From Corynebacterium guangdongense (GTDB lineage: Bacteria; Actinomycetota; Actinomycetes; Mycobacteriales; Mycobacteriaceae), in contig NZ_CP047654.1 in assembly GCF_030408915.1 (NCBI RefSeq), positions 1,302,001 to 1,366,000 on the forward strand: a DNA stretch of 64,000 nt, written 5' to 3'. The stretch's first letter is position 1. Each line of letters opens with the position of its first letter. The notes under the pieces are model-generated. The model saw only the letters and a list, made by a program, of their open reading frames with translations. It searched no databases and was not told the origin of the DNA. The position numbers and the translations under genes were made by a program. Below, in pieces: positions 18,251 through 37,510 of the stretch.

Positions 18251-20767
18251 ATGTACATCGCACGTAACTGGCTGACCGGCCTGATCCGCTCCATGGACGA
18301 GGCGCAGCAGGACTGGACCATCGACGACGCCGAGCTCGACGCGGGCTTCGTCCGGGTCGGCTTCGAGACCGAGGGCTACGCCCCGATCGAGGAGACCGCC
18401 GGTGACCTCGTCATCGGTCGGGTGTCCCGGATCGAGGAGCTCACCGAGTTCAAGAAGCCGATCCGCTACTGCCAGGTCGACGTCGGACAGGCCAACGGCA
18501 CCGGTGAGCCGCAGGGCATCATCTGCGGCGCCCGCAACTTCGCCGAGGGTGACCTCGTCGTCGTCGCGCTGCCGGGCACCGTCCTACCCGGCGGCTTCGA
18601 GATCGCCTCCCGCGAGACCTACGGCCACCTTTCCAACGGCATGATCTGCTCGGCCGCGGAGCTGGGATTCACCGACAAACAGAACTCCGGCATCATCGTC
18701 CTGTCCGAGGAGTACGGCCAGCCGGGCGACGACGCCAAGCCGCTGGTCCAGCTCGACGACACCGTCTTCGAGGTCAACGTCACCCCGGACCGCGGCTACG
18801 CCCTCTCCGCCCGCGGCCTGGCCCGCGAGATCACCAGCGCCTTCGACCTGGCCTACGCCGACCCCGCGGAGAACCCGTCCGTCGCCGGCCTCGACCTGGC
18901 CGCGGTGCCGGCGGCCGAGGGCACGCTCATCGACATCGACGTCCGTCCCGAGACCAGCACGCTGCGCTTCGGCCTGCGCAAGGTCTCCGGCATCGACCCG
19001 GCCGCCGAGTCCCCGTTCTGGCTCCAGCGCGAACTCATGCTGCTCGGCGCCCGCCCGGTCAACGCCGCCACCGACGTGACCAACTACGTCATGTTCCTGC
19101 TCGGCCAGCCGATGCACGCCTTCGACGCCGACAAGGTCGCAGGCGCCCTGACCATCCGCAACGCGGTGGCGGGGGAGAAGTTCGAGACCCTCGACCATGT
19201 GGTGCGCGAACTCTCCGACGAGGACGTCGTCATCTGCGACGCCGAGGGCATCCAGTCCCTGGCCGGTGTCATGGGCGGCACCACCTCGGAGATCTCCGGG
19301 ACCACCACCGACGTCTACTTCGAGGCCGCCACCTGGGATCCGCGCACCGTCGCGCGCACCTCGCGTCGCCACAAGCTGACCTCTGAGGCGTCCCGGCGCT
19401 TCGAGCGCGGCGTCGACCCGGCCATCGTCGAGGCGGCCCTCGACTACGCCTGCGCCCTGCTCGTGCAGATCGCCGGCGGCACCGTCGAGACCGGTCGCAC
19501 CCTCGTCGGGGGCGTCGCCACCGCCGAGCCGATCGAGCTGCGCGTGAGCCACCCCTCCGAGCTCATCGGCGTCGACTACTCCCGCGAGACCGTGGTCAAG
19601 CGTCTCGGCGAGGTTGGCTGCGCGGTCGTTGATGAGGGTGAGACCCTCTCGGTCACCGCCCCGACCTGGCGCACCGACATCTCCATGGCCGAGGACCTCA
19701 TCGAGGAGATCGTCCGTCTCGAGGGCCTCGACGACATCCCGCTGATCCTGCCGACCCCCGTCGGCGGCCGCGGCCTGTCACCGGCGCAGAGGCGGGAGCG
19801 CGCCATCACCCACGCGCTGGCGCACCACGGCTACGCGGAGATCCTGCCGACGCCCTTCGTCGCCAACGACGTCTTCGACGTCTGGGGCCTGGCCGCCGAC
19901 GACGAACGCCGCCGGACCGTCACAGTCCAGAACCCGCTGGACTCCGACTACGCCGTGCTGGGCACGACGCTGCTGCCTAGCATGCTCGAGGCCGTCACCC
20001 GCAACGTCGCCCGCGGTCGCACGGATCTGAGCCTCTACGGCGTCCAGCAGGTCGCCTTCCACCGGGCGGACAGGACCCCGATGCCGGACGTGACCGTCCA
20101 CCCGGACGAGGAGACCGTCCGCGAGGTCATCGATTCCCTGCCGTACCAGCCGCTGCACGTGGCCACCGTCGGTGTCGGTGAGATCGTCCGCACCGGCCCG
20201 TGGGGCGAGGGTCGGGCCTACGGCTGGGCCGACGCCGTCGAGTCCGCGCGTGTCGTGGCGCGTTCCGCCGGCGTTGAGCTTCAGGTGCGAAACGGTGCCA
20301 CCCTGCCGTGGCACCCGGGCCGCTGCGCGGAGCTGCTTGTCGACGGCGCCGTCGTCGGCCACGCCGGTGAACTCCACCCGCAGATTCTCAAGGACCTGGG
20401 CCTGCCGGAGCGCACCTGCGCCATGGAGCTCGACGTTGACGCCCTGCCGCTGCGGGAGGTGCTGCCGGCGCCGGTCCTGTCCTCCTACCCGGCGCTGCAC
20501 CAGGACATCGCCCTGGTCGTCGACGAGGGCGTCCCGGCGGAAGAGGTGCGCGCGGTCGTCGAGGAAGGCGCCGGCGAGCTGCTCGAATCCGTCGAGCTCT
20601 TCGACGTCTTCCGCGGTGAGCAGCTGGGTGAGGGGAAGAAGTCCCTGGCCCTGAAGCTGCTCTTCCGCGCCCCGGATCGCACCCTCACGGACGAGGAGGC
20701 CAACGTCCACCGGCTCGCCGCCGCCGACCTGGCCCAGGAGCGACTGGGCGCCACGCTGCGTGCGTAA
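18251..20767 (+). CDS. pheT: Phenylalanine-tRNA ligase beta subunit
   Basis: 838 residues, typical length. Domains in order: an N-terminal part with an EMAP-type tRNA-binding domain (about 40-160, CQVDVGQANG and IICGARNF), the B3/B4 editing domain (about 210-400) that hydrolyses mischarged Tyr-tRNA, the B5 domain (about 415-485), the class II-like core, and the C-terminal anticodon-binding FDX-ACB domain (about 745-838, SSYPALHQDIALVVDEGV). It pairs with PheS as an alpha2-beta2 enzyme. AAGGAAAAG serves as ribosome binding site. Confidence 0.98.
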   Translation: MYIARNWLTGLIRSMDEAQQDWTIDDAELDAGFVRVGFETEGYAPIEETAGDLVIGRVSRIEELTEFKKPIRYCQVDVGQANGTGEPQGIICGARNFAEGDLVVVALPGTVLPGGFEIASRETYGHLSNGMICSAAELGFTDKQNSGIIVLSEEYGQPGDDAKPLVQLDDTVFEVNVTPDRGYALSARGLAREITSAFDLAYADPAENPSVAGLDLAAVPAAEGTLIDIDVRPETSTLRFGLRKVSGIDPAAESPFWLQRELMLLGARPVNAATDVTNYVMFLLGQPMHAFDADKVAGALTIRNAVAGEKFETLDHVVRELSDEDVVICDAEGIQSLAGVMGGTTSEISGTTTDVYFEAATWDPRTVARTSRRHKLTSEASRRFERGVDPAIVEAALDYACALLVQIAGGTVETGRTLVGGVATAEPIELRVSHPSELIGVDYSRETVVKRLGEVGCAVVDEGETLSVTAPTWRTDISMAEDLIEEIVRLEGLDDIPLILPTPVGGRGLSPAQRRERAITHALAHHGYAEILPTPFVANDVFDVWGLAADDERRRTVTVQNPLDSDYAVLGTTLLPSMLEAVTRNVARGRTDLSLYGVQQVAFHRADRTPMPDVTVHPDEETVREVIDSLPYQPLHVATVGVGEIVRTGPWGEGRAYGWADAVESARVVARSAGVELQVRNGATLPWHPGRCAELLVDGAVVGHAGELHPQILKDLGLPERTCAMELDVDALPLREVLPAPVLSSYPALHQDIALVVDEGVPAEEVRAVVEEGAGELLESVELFDVFRGEQLGEGKKSLALKLLFRAPDRTLTDEEANVHRLAAADLAQERLGATLRA

Positions 20768-20792
20768 TGCCCCAGGCCGCTGATACGGGCAC

Positions 20793-20822
20793 CCGCCGGA
20801 GCATCATCCGATTCTCCGGCGG
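20793..20822 (+). terminator. Terminator of pheST
   Basis: CCGCCGGAG (20793-20801) pairs perfectly with CTCCGGCGG (20814-20822), followed by ATGCATTTT. Confidence 0.75.
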
Positions 20823-20853
20823 ATGCATTTTCCGGGGAATGGGGCACATCCTC

Positions 20854-20882
20854 TTCAGAAGCGCTCTGCCGGGCCATAGGCT
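20854..20882 (+). promoter_or_regulatory. Promoter of the small secreted protein gene
   Basis: TTCAGA (20854-20859), 17 bases, TAGGCT (20877-20882). The leader would begin with a perfect 8-bp hairpin (20894-20901 with 20908-20915) directly behind the start point. Confidence 0.45.
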
Positions 20883-20944
20883 GGGCGACAGGCGCCCCGG
20901 CAGGTACGCCGGGGCACCAACCCCGCTCCCAGGAGGTACCCGTC

Positions 20945-21463
20945 ATGTCCCGCACCAGAACCCGATTGATTAGGGCAGCGTCGGCAAGCATGGTCGTGCT
21001 CGCGGGCACGGCGGCCGTCGGCTCCGAACCCGCCGCCATGGCCCGTCCCGCCGCCGGCGACACCCTCAACTTCAGGAGCGCCACCGGCGACTACGCCTGC
21101 TCGGTGACGACTTCGCCGGCCGGGACACACATCCAGTGTGCCGATCCGACGCCGGGTTCCGGCGGGTGCCCCGACTTCTTCGGGATGCCGCAGTTCTTCA
21201 CCGCCGAAGTCTGGTCGGACGGCCGGACCCTGGACATGTGCACCGGGGTCTACGACTTCCCCGGGGCGGTCCATCTGCGGCCCGGGGAGTTCCGGCGAAC
21301 CGAGACCGCCGTCGTGTTCGCCGACTGGGGCGGGGGACTGACGGTGCTGAACACCGAAAGCCTCGGGATCGTCCACGCCGGACCGGACGGCGTCCGTACC
21401 ATGGGTCTGCCGGAAGGATTGAGTTCGGTGATCTCCTCAGGTTCCTCGGCCTGGGCCCTGTGA
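20945..21463 (+). CDS. Small secreted protein of unknown function
   Basis: 172 residues. A signal peptide is visible (basic start, hydrophobic core ASMVVLAGTAAVG, likely cut near residue 33 after MARPAA or shortly before). The mature part has four cysteines (in YACSV, IQCAD, GGCPD and DMCTG), enough for two disulfides, and no membrane anchor. The FRSATGDYAC opening recalls secreted actinobacterial proteins with an F-x-S-P-S-G-N-x-x-C motif, but the match is too weak to name a family. The start follows a strong AGGAGG eight bases upstream. Confidence 0.75.
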   Translation: MSRTRTRLIRAASASMVVLAGTAAVGSEPAAMARPAAGDTLNFRSATGDYACSVTTSPAGTHIQCADPTPGSGGCPDFFGMPQFFTAEVWSDGRTLDMCTGVYDFPGAVHLRPGEFRRTETAVVFADWGGGLTVLNTESLGIVHAGPDGVRTMGLPEGLSSVISSGSSAWAL

Positions 21464-21476
21464 TTCAATGATTCCG

Positions 21477-21514
21477 AATGCATAATTTACAAGTGTCTGC
21501 ATAAATGTTAGGGT
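21477..21514 (+). promoter_or_regulatory. argC promoter with tandem ARG-box-like sites
   Basis: The sequence TGCATAA occurs twice, at 21479-21485 and 21498-21504, with AT-rich flanks in an otherwise GC-rich region. Half-sites of this kind are what ArgR binds in other bacteria. The second lies next to the -10 TAGGGT (21509-21514), which ends seven bases before ATG 21522, so bound ArgR would block a leaderless argC transcript. Confidence 0.55.
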
Positions 21515-21521
21515 GGTCGGT

Positions 21522-22565
21522 ATGACAATCAAGGTAGCGGTAGCAGGGGCGACCGGATATGCAGGCGGCGAAATCCTCCGCCTCCTGCTCGGCCACCCGA
21601 AGTATCTCTCGGGCGAGCTGGAGATCGGCGCCCTGACCGGAAATTCCAACGCGGGCCAGCACGTCGTGACGCTCATGCCGCATCTGCCGCAGCTCGCCGA
21701 CCGGGTCATCGAGGAGACCACCCCGGAGACCCTCTCCGGCCACGACGTCGTGTTCCTCGGCCTGCCGCACGGTCACTCAGCGGAGATCGGCAGCCAGCTG
21801 CCGGAGGATACGCTGGTCATCGACTGTGCCGCGGACTTCCGCCTCAAGGACAAGCAGGAATGGGACCGCTTCTACGGCGGCACCTGGGCCGGATCCTGGC
21901 CCTACGGCATCCCGGAGATGCCGGGCCACCGGGAGGAGCTCCAGAACGCCGCGCGCATCGCGGTTCCGGGCTGCTTCCCGACGGGCGCGACGCTGGCGGT
22001 CCTGCCGGCCGTCTCCGCCGGGCTCATCGTCCCGGACATCGCCGTCACCTCCATCACCGGCGTCTCCGGTGCGGGCAAGAAGGCGGCCGTTCCGCTGCTC
22101 GGCTCCGAGACCATGGGCAGCCTCAAGGCCTACAACACCGCCGGCAAGCACCGTCACACCCCGGAGATGGAGCAGAACCTTTCGGAGTACACCGATCAGG
22201 ACGTCACCGTCTCCTTCACCCCGGTGCTGGCCCCGCTGCCGCGCGGCATCCTCACCACGGCGATTGCGCCGCTGGTCGACGGCGTCACCCAGGACGTCGT
22301 CACGAAGACCTACCAGGGCTTCTATGAGGGGGAGCCTTTCATCCAGATCCTGCCGGAGGGGCAGCAGCCGCAAACCCAGCACGTCGTCGGCTCGAACCTC
22401 TGCCAGATCCAGGTCGAGGTCGACGAGCGGGCCGGCAAACTGCTGATGACCTCCGCCCTCGACAACCTCACCAAGGGCACCGGCGGCGCCGCCGTCCAGT
22501 GCATGAACATCGCCCTGGGCTACGAGGAGACCGCAGGCCTCCCCCAGGCCGGCGTCGCCCCCTAA
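21522..22565 (+). CDS. argC: N-acetyl-gamma-glutamyl-phosphate reductase
   Basis: 347 residues. Catalyses the NADPH-dependent reduction of N-acetylglutamyl phosphate, the third step of arginine synthesis. The Rossmann motif GATGYAGGE is at residues 10-18 and the active-site cysteine is in VPGCFPTGA near 149; GAGKKA and the C-terminal [11 protein letters not shown] complete the family pattern. The start at 21522 is set by the -10 box seven bases upstream; three more residues at 21513 are possible but would lie inside that box. First gene of argCJBDFR. Confidence 0.97.
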   Translation: MTIKVAVAGATGYAGGEILRLLLGHPKYLSGELEIGALTGNSNAGQHVVTLMPHLPQLADRVIEETTPETLSGHDVVFLGLPHGHSAEIGSQLPEDTLVIDCAADFRLKDKQEWDRFYGGTWAGSWPYGIPEMPGHREELQNAARIAVPGCFPTGATLAVLPAVSAGLIVPDIAVTSITGVSGAGKKAAVPLLGSETMGSLKAYNTAGKHRHTPEMEQNLSEYTDQDVTVSFTPVLAPLPRGILTTAIAPLVDGVTQDVVTKTYQGFYEGEPFIQILPEGQQPQTQHVVGSNLCQIQVEVDERAGKLLMTSALDNLTKGTGGAAVQCMNIALGYEETAGLPQAGVAP

Positions 22566-22593
22566 CCCCCGCACCCTGAAGGACACCCCAATC

Positions 22594-23754
22594 ATGAGCA
22601 CCACTGGCGTCACCGCCCCCGCCGGCTTCACCGCCGCCGCCACCGCCGCCGGCATCAAGCCCTCCGGCAACCCCGACATGGCACTCGTCGTCAACGAGGG
22701 GCCGGATTTCGGCGCCGCCGCCGTCTACACCCGCAACAAGGTGCAGGCGTCACCGGTGAAGTACTCCCGCCGGGTGCTCGCCGACGGCCAGATCAGGGCC
22801 GTCCTGTTCAACGCCGGCAACGCCAACGCGTGCAACGGGGTCCAGGGGGACCGCGACACCGAGGCCTCCGCCGAGGAAGCCGGCCGGGCACTGGGCCTGG
22901 GCGCCGCCGACGTCGCGGTGTGCTCCACCGGGCTCATCGGCGAGCCGCTGCCGATGACCAAGCTGCTCGCGGGCGTCGGCCCGCTCGCCCGGAATCTGGG
23001 TGATGGCGGCCAGGCCGCCGCCGAGGCGATCATGACCACCGACACCGTCTCCAAGCAGTCCGTCTTCGGCGGCGAAGGATGGACCCTCGGGGGCATGGGC
23101 AAGGGCGTGGGCATGATGGCCCCCTCCCTGGCCACCATGCTCGTGCTGCTGACGACCGACGCCGTCGCCTCCCCGGAGGCGCTCGACGAGGCGCTGCGCA
23201 AGGCCATGGGCACCACCTTCAATACCCTCGACATCGACGGCGCGACCTCCACCAACGACACCGTCATCATCATGTCCTCCGGCGCCTCGGGGGTGACCCC
23301 GGCGCAGGCGGAGCTCGACGAGGCCGTCCTCGCGGTCTGCTCGGATCTCGCCGATCAGATGCAGGCCGACGCCGAGGGCGTGACCAAGCGCGTCGGCATC
23401 ACCGTCACCGGCGCCCGGGACGAGGAACAGGCCCTCAACGCCGCCCGCACCATCGGGCGCGACAGCCTGGTCAAGACGGCGATGTTCGGCTCCGACCCGA
23501 ACTGGGGTCGCGTGCTCGCCGCCGTCGGCATGGCCGAGGCCGACATGAACGCCGACAACATCTCCGTCAGTTTCAACGGGCACATGGTCTGCGAGCGGTC
23601 CACCGGCACCCCGAACGCCCGCGAGGTGGACCTGTCCGGCCCCGACGTCACCGTCGTCGTCGACCTGGGCACCGGGGGAGCCGGGACCGCCACCGTGCGC
23701 ACCACCGACCTGTCCCACGCCTACGTCGAGATCAACTCGGCGTACACGACCTAG
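22594..23754 (+). CDS. argJ: Bifunctional ornithine acetyltransferase / N-acetylglutamate synthase
   Basis: 386 residues. ArgJ moves the acetyl group from N-acetylornithine to glutamate, closing the acetyl cycle; bifunctional forms also use acetyl-CoA. The self-cleavage site is visible in [10 protein letters not shown] as Ala180-Thr181, Thr181 becoming the nucleophile of the beta chain. [10 protein letters not shown] near 111 forms part of the active site. The gene follows argC by 28 bases with GAAGGA as ribosome binding site. No argA-like gene is present in the window, consistent with ArgJ serving as entry enzyme. Confidence 0.96.
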   Translation: MSTTGVTAPAGFTAAATAAGIKPSGNPDMALVVNEGPDFGAAAVYTRNKVQASPVKYSRRVLADGQIRAVLFNAGNANACNGVQGDRDTEASAEEAGRALGLGAADVAVCSTGLIGEPLPMTKLLAGVGPLARNLGDGGQAAAEAIMTTDTVSKQSVFGGEGWTLGGMGKGVGMMAPSLATMLVLLTTDAVASPEALDEALRKAMGTTFNTLDIDGATSTNDTVIIMSSGASGVTPAQAELDEAVLAVCSDLADQMQADAEGVTKRVGITVTGARDEEQALNAARTIGRDSLVKTAMFGSDPNWGRVLAAVGMAEADMNADNISVSFNGHMVCERSTGTPNAREVDLSGPDVTVVVDLGTGGAGTATVRTTDLSHAYVEINSAYTT

Positions 23755-23771
23755 AGACCCAGGAGTTACCC

Positions 23772-24724
23772 ATGACCACGAACCCCTCCAAGGTGACGGC
23801 CGGCCTCACCAGTGAGGTCCGCGCCACCGTGCTCGCCGAGGCCCTGCCGTGGCTGCAGCACTTCCGGGACAAGATCATCGTCGTGAAATACGGCGGCAAC
23901 GCCATGGTCGACGATGAGCTCAAGGCCGCCTTCGCCGCCGACATGGTGCTGCTGCGCTCCATCGGAGCCAAGCCGGTCGTCGTCCACGGCGGCGGCCCGC
24001 AGATCACCGACATGCTCGGCAGACTGGGCCTCGACGGCGAGTTCAAGGGCGGTTTCCGGGTGACGACGCCGGAGGTCATGGAGGTCGTGCGCATGGTGCT
24101 CTTCGGGCAGGTCGGGCGCGACCTGGTCGGCCTGATCAACTCCCACGGCCCCTACGCCGTAGGCACCACGGGAGAAGATGCCAGTCTCTTCACCGCCGAG
24201 AAGCGCCTCGTCGACGTCGCCGGGGAGATGACCGACATCGGTCTGGTCGGCGACATCGTCGACGTGGACCCGGCGGCCATCATGGGGCTTGTCGACGCCG
24301 GTCGCATCCCCGTGGTCTCCGGCATCGCCCCGGGCAGGGACGGCAACGTCTACAACATCAACGCCGACTCCGCGGCCGGGGCCCTGGCGGAGGCCATCGG
24401 CGCGGATCGGCTGGTCATCCTCACCAACGTCGAGGGCCTCTACACCGACTGGCCCAACCGCGACTCGCTCGTCTCCAAGATCGAGACCGGCAAGCTGCGC
24501 CAGCTCCTGCCTGATCTCGACGCCGGCATGATCCCGAAGATGGAGGCGTGCCTGCGCGCCGTCGAGGGCGGCGTCCACGGCGCCCACGTCATCGACGGCC
24601 GCATCGCGCACTCGGTCATCCTCGAGCTGCTGACCATGGGCGGCATCGGCACCATGGTCCTCCCGGACAACTACGACCGGGTCAACTACCCCGACGGCAC
24701 CGTCTTGAGAAAGGACGACACCCA

Positions 24725-24728
<4 letters not shown>
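23772..24728 (+). CDS. argB: Acetylglutamate kinase
   Basis: 318 residues of the amino acid kinase family, second step of the pathway and the usual point of arginine feedback inhibition. Motifs: VVKYGGNAM near 38, VVHGGGPQI near 73, [15 protein letters not shown] near 195 and LTNVEGLY near 218. The long N-terminal helix before VVKYGG is the form seen in arginine-sensitive hexameric enzymes, so feedback inhibition is likely. An AGGAG stands at 23761. Its stop overlaps the argD start. Confidence 0.97.
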
Positions 24729-26876
<2,148 letters not shown>

Positions 26877-26887
26877 CGGGGGCGAAC

Positions 26888-27382
26888 GTGACCGCACCGA
26901 CCTCCCGCACGGCCCGGCAGGGCCGGATCACCGAGATCCTGGCGCGCACCCGGGTGAGCTCCCAGGTACAGCTGGCGGAACTGCTCAAGGCCGAGGGCAT
27001 CGAGATCACCCAGGCGACGCTGTCACGTGATCTGGACGAGCTCGGCGCACGTAAGGTCCGACCGCCCGAGGGGCCGGCCTACTACGTGCTGGCCGGCGCC
27101 GCCCAGAGCACGGCGGGGGAGCAGGTGATGGGCGCGGGGACCACCGGCACCCTCGACAAGCTCCACCGCATGCTCGATGAACTGGTGGTCAACGTCGACC
27201 ACTCCGGCCAGATCGCCGTGCTGCGCACCCCGCCAGGGGCCGCCCAGTACCTCGCCAGCTTCATCGACAGGGTGGGCCTGGACGACGTCGTCGGCTGCAT
27301 CGCGGGCGACGACACCGTCTTCGTCCTGGCCCGGGAACCCCTCACCGGGGTGCAGCTCGCCCAACGACTGACCCGGCGCTGA
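26888..27382 (+). CDS. argR: Arginine repressor
   Basis: 164 residues from GTG 26888. The N-terminal winged helix (about 8-75, RQGRITEIL and [14 protein letters not shown]) binds ARG boxes; the C-terminal domain (about 95-160) forms the hexamer and binds arginine, with the conserved [11 protein letters not shown] block. Being inside argCJBDFR, it should control its own operon through the sites before argC. A stem-loop between argR and argG separates the two transcription units. Confidence 0.96.
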   Translation: MTAPTSRTARQGRITEILARTRVSSQVQLAELLKAEGIEITQATLSRDLDELGARKVRPPEGPAYYVLAGAAQSTAGEQVMGAGTTGTLDKLHRMLDELVVNVDHSGQIAVLRTPPGAAQYLASFIDRVGLDDVVGCIAGDDTVFVLAREPLTGVQLAQRLTRR

Positions 27383-27390
27383 TGGCGCCA

Positions 27391-27418
27391 CCCCCGCCCC
27401 AGTACCCTGGGGCGGGGG
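27391..27418 (+). terminator. Terminator between argR and argG
   Basis: Perfect 12-bp GC stem (27391-27402 with 27407-27418) with loop TACC, eight bases after the argR stop. The 3' side is A-rich, so termination may be partial. Confidence 0.65.
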
Positions 27419-27467
27419 AAGAACTGAAAAACTTCACTTCAATACTCATTCTTCAAGGAGAAAAACC

Positions 27468-30109
<2,642 letters not shown>

Positions 30110-30122
30110 CTGTCCGTGGGGG

Positions 30123-30149
30123 AGGGGCCGATCGCCACGATCGGCCCCT
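30123..30149 (+). terminator. Terminator of argGH
   Basis: Perfect 12-bp stem (30123-30134 with 30138-30149), three-base loop, then GTCCGCTTTT. Confidence 0.85.
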
Positions 30150-30193
30150 GTCCGCTTTTCCGGGGTGGCTCGGCCGCAGTGTCGGTGGGTGGG

Positions 30194-30199
30194 TACGAT
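30194..30199 (+). promoter_or_regulatory. -10 element of the Trm112-like gene, leaderless type
   Basis: TACGAT ends eight bases before ATG 30208. Confidence 0.4.
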
Positions 30200-30207
30200 G
30201 GACAACC

Positions 30208-30393
30208 ATGAGTCTGGACCCGAAGCTTCTTGACGTGCTGGCCTGCCCCAAAGACAAGGGGCCCCTGAAGTATCTGGAGGACGAGCAGGTGCTCGTCAAC
30301 GAGCGACTGCACATCGCCTACCGCATTGAGAACGACATCCCGGTTCTGCTGATCGATGAAGCCATCGACTGGCCGGCACAGAAAAACGCTTAA
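30208..30393 (+). CDS. Trm112 family protein
   Basis: 61 residues. The LLDVLACP opening, the PLKYL strand and DIPVLLIDEA end are the Trm112/UPF0434 fold. Only one cysteine remains (in LACPKDKG), so the four-cysteine zinc site found in some members is absent. In eukaryotes and archaea Trm112 is an activating partner of methyltransferases; a bacterial role is not established. The gene is 21 bases before tyrS and probably co-transcribed. Confidence 0.88.
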   Translation: MSLDPKLLDVLACPKDKGPLKYLEDEQVLVNERLHIAYRIENDIPVLLIDEAIDWPAQKNA

Positions 30394-30414
30394 CACGAGG
30401 TAGAGACACACATC

Positions 30415-31689
30415 ATGGCTGACAACATCATCGACGAACTTTCCTGGCGGGGATTGATCAACCAGTCCACCGACCTCGACGCGCTGCGCGAGGCCACCTC
30501 CGAGCCGATGTCGCTCTACTGCGGCTTCGATCCGACGGGAAGCTCCCTGCACGCCGGGCACCTGGTCCCGATGATCATGCTGCGCCGCTTCCAGGAGTTC
30601 GGCCACCGACCGGTCACCCTGGCCGGCGGCGCCACCGGCATGATCGGCGATCCGCGCGACGTCGGCGAGCGGTCGATGCTCACCGAGGAGACCGTCGCCG
30701 AGAACATGGAGGCCATCAAGGGACAGCTGCGTCGCTTCGTCGACTTCTCCGAGGACCGGGAGAACAAGGCGATCATGGTCAACAACGCCGACTGGACCGG
30801 CAACCTCAACGTCATCGACTTTCTGCGGGACGTGGGCAAGAACTTCTCGCTCAACACCATGCTCGACCGGGACACGGTCAAGCGTCGCCTGGAGTCCGAC
30901 GGCATCTCCTACACCGAGTTCTCCTACATGCTGCTGCAGTCCAACGACTTCGTGCAGCTGCGCCGCAACTACGGCGTCATCCTCCAGATCGGCGGGGGCG
31001 ACCAGTGGGGAAACATCGTGTCCGGCGTCGACCTCAACCGGCGCATGGACGGCGCCAAGGTCCACGGGCTCACCGTTCCGCTGGTCACCGATGCGGAGGG
31101 CAACAAGTTCGGCAAGTCGACCGGCGGCGGCAAGCTCTGGCTCGACCCTGCCCAGACCTCGCCGTACTCCTGGTACCAGTACTTCATCAACGCCGGCGAC
31201 TCAGTCGTCATCGACTACCTCAAATGGTTCACCTTCCTCACCCGGGAAGAGATCGCCGAGCTCGAGAAGGAGGTCGCCGAGCGTCCGTTCAAGCGCGAGG
31301 CGCAGCGACGCCTGGCGCAGGAGATGACCGATCTGGTCCACGGGCGGGAAGCGACCACGGCCGTCGAGCTCGCCTCGCAGGCGCTGTTCGGCCGCGCCGA
31401 GCTCACCGACCTTGACGAGGACACCCTGGCCTCCGCCGTCTCCGAGACCAAGGTCTTCGAGGTTGAGGCAGGGGAGTCCCGGAACATCCTCGATCTCCTC
31501 GTGGGCGCCGGTCTCGCCTCCTCGAAGGGAGACGCCCGCCGCTCGGTCAAGGAAGGCGGCGCATACGTAAACAACGTGCGGGTCGAGTCCGAGGACTGGG
31601 AGCCGGCCGAATCTGATCTGCTCCACGGCCGCTGGCTGGTTCTGCGCAAGGGCAAGAAGAACTTCGCCGGCGTGAAGGTCAGCGGATAA
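30415..31689 (+). CDS. tyrS: Tyrosine-tRNA ligase
   Basis: 424 residues, class I synthetase. The HIGH motif appears as HAGH (in [12 protein letters not shown] near 42-53) and the KMSKS loop as KFGKST near 230. GGGDQWGNI near 193 lies in the tyrosine pocket. A C-terminal S4-like RNA-binding domain (about 357-424, [16 protein letters not shown]) completes the bacterial TyrRS form. It is followed by a strong terminator and then the rRNA operon. Confidence 0.98.
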   Translation: MADNIIDELSWRGLINQSTDLDALREATSEPMSLYCGFDPTGSSLHAGHLVPMIMLRRFQEFGHRPVTLAGGATGMIGDPRDVGERSMLTEETVAENMEAIKGQLRRFVDFSEDRENKAIMVNNADWTGNLNVIDFLRDVGKNFSLNTMLDRDTVKRRLESDGISYTEFSYMLLQSNDFVQLRRNYGVILQIGGGDQWGNIVSGVDLNRRMDGAKVHGLTVPLVTDAEGNKFGKSTGGGKLWLDPAQTSPYSWYQYFINAGDSVVIDYLKWFTFLTREEIAELEKEVAERPFKREAQRRLAQEMTDLVHGREATTAVELASQALFGRAELTDLDEDTLASAVSETKVFEVEAGESRNILDLLVGAGLASSKGDARRSVKEGGAYVNNVRVESEDWEPAESDLLHGRWLVLRKGKKNFAGVKVSG

Positions 31690-31701
31690 ACCCGCCATCC
31701 T

Positions 31702-31739
31702 CCCCGGGTGATTCACTGGAAACAGTGAATCACCTGGGG
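31702..31739 (+). terminator. Terminator of tyrS
   Basis: A 17-bp stem (31702-31718 with 31723-31739, one G-U pair), GAAA tetraloop, followed by ATTTTG: the strongest intrinsic terminator in the window. Confidence 0.92.
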
Positions 31740-31860
31740 ATTTTGCGTTCCGGGCAGGTGTGGGTACATTAATCCAAGTCGCCGAGAGAGCGGGCAGCAG
31801 GCCAGACACAGTCTGACCGGGCCGTACGCAGATCAAGGTTGACGGGAAGTAAACACGAAG

Positions 31861-31890
31861 TTGACTTCGCAAGAAGTTGTGCAGTAACGT
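31861..31890 (+). promoter_or_regulatory. rRNA operon promoter
   Basis: TTGACT (31861-31866), 18 bases, TAACGT (31885-31890). It lies about 470 bases before the 16S start and 70 bases before the conserved leader block. Other promoters in the 31745-31860 stretch are possible; I see none as clear. Confidence 0.5.
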
Positions 31891-31950
31891 TTATATCCAG
31901 CCGCGAAAACGACTCCGAGAAAATATCGAGCGTCCGAAGCGTGTGCGGTT

Positions 31951-31964
31951 GTTGTGTGAGAACT
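31951..31964 (+). promoter_or_regulatory. boxA-like leader element before 16S
   Basis: GTTGTGTGAGAACT is repeated exactly at 34184-34197 before 23S. In other actinobacterial rRNA operons a related GAGAACTCAATAG block belongs to the antitermination and processing signals. Confidence 0.5.
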
Positions 31965-31995
31965 CAATAGTGTGCCAATGTACTTTTGTTTATAC
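31962..31995 (+). other. Left arm of the 16S precursor processing stem
   Basis: Positions 31962-31983 can pair with 34076-34097 over 22 positions, several as G-U pairs; GTTTATAC (31988-31995) then pairs with GTATGAAC (34062-34069). The stem encloses the whole 16S gene, as RNase III substrates do. Confidence 0.55.
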
Positions 31996-32358
31996 ATGAT
32001 CGTGTGATCGTGTGTGGCGTGGGTGTTCTGGCTGGTCTGGTCCCGGTTTGTGGGTCGGTCCGGTCGGGTGGCGTACCTGGGGTGGTGTCCTTCCATATGG
32101 GCCCGCCTGAGATGCACGGGATCCGGGTCTTGATGGCCTGTGGTTCCTAGTGTGGTGCGGCATTGCTCATGGTATGCGCGGTCGTGTCCCCTGTTGGGGG
32201 GCACGGTTGTGGTTGCGTCGGCCCCGTTCCACCTCGTCGGTGGGGGTCGGCGGTATGAGTTTTATGTTGTGGTTTTTGGACGATGGCAAACATCAGTGAT
32301 TTTTGTCAGTTGTTCTTTTTTGCCTGGTGTCAGGCTTTTCGCCTGCATTTTTGCAGTT

Positions 32359-33885
<1,527 letters not shown>

Positions 33886-34183
33886 AGATTTTTTGTCAGT
33901 CACGCCGGAGGCAGGAATGCCCGGTGTGCGTGCCCGCAGTTGCGGGTGTTGTGGTTGAGTCACCGGTTGTGTGGCTGCCACGTATCTGTTGGGGTGGATG
34001 CGCCAGTGCCCCCGGACGTCGATGTCCGGTGGATGCGCGCGCCGCGGCATGGTCGCATGGTGTATGAACGGTTTGGTATGTTGGCGCACTGTTGGGTGTC
34101 TGGGGCAACACTGGTTGTTCTGTGACCTTCCCGTGCATGACTGTCTGGATGCTGAAGTCCCGGTGGTTGTGGTGGGTGGGTGT

Positions 34184-34197
34184 GTTGTGTGAGAACT
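34184..34197 (+). repeat. Second copy of the boxA-like 14-mer, before 23S
   Basis: GTTGTGTGAGAACT is identical to 31951-31964. In both places it runs directly into the left arm of a precursor stem. Confidence 0.55.
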
Positions 34198-34214
34198 GTA
34201 TAGTGGACGCGAGC
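34195..34214 (+). other. Left arm of the 23S precursor processing stem
   Basis: This 20-mer pairs with 37428-37447 over its whole length with one G-U pair, enclosing 23S. Confidence 0.75.
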
Positions 34215-34321
34215 ATCTTTATTTGAAATGGGCGCAGGTCACCTTCGGGTGGTGTGTGTCCGTGTGTGTTTTGTTTGTTCGCCGGCCCGTCACTGTGGTG
34301 GTGGGTTGGTGATCGTTCTTA

Positions 34322-37386
<3,065 letters not shown>

Positions 37387-37427
37387 ATTGTTGTTAACGC
37401 AAGCGAAACACAGAGCAGATGAAGTTT

Positions 37428-37447
37428 GCTCGCGTCCACTATGCAGT
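37428..37447 (+). other. Right arm of the 23S precursor processing stem
   Basis: Complement of 34195-34214 in the spacer between 23S and 5S. Confidence 0.75.
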
Positions 37448-37510
37448 GTTTGACACAGCACACCCGTGTCACAGGTCCCCGCCGTAGCCGGCTGGGGTGC
37501 CTCTGTGGGT

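Larger units (their letters stand above)
31898..32358 (+). other. rRNA leader, about 460 bases without a gene
   Basis: The stretch between the promoter and 16S carries the antitermination-like block at 31951, the left arm of the 16S precursor stem at 31962-31995, a long G/T-rich low-complexity part (about 32000-32270) and T-rich sequence just before 16S. Short open frames here have no coding character. Confidence 0.6.

Noticed and set aside
20767..20973. 68-residue frame right behind pheT
   Set aside because: It crosses the pheST terminator and the promoter of the secreted protein gene and overlaps that gene in another frame.
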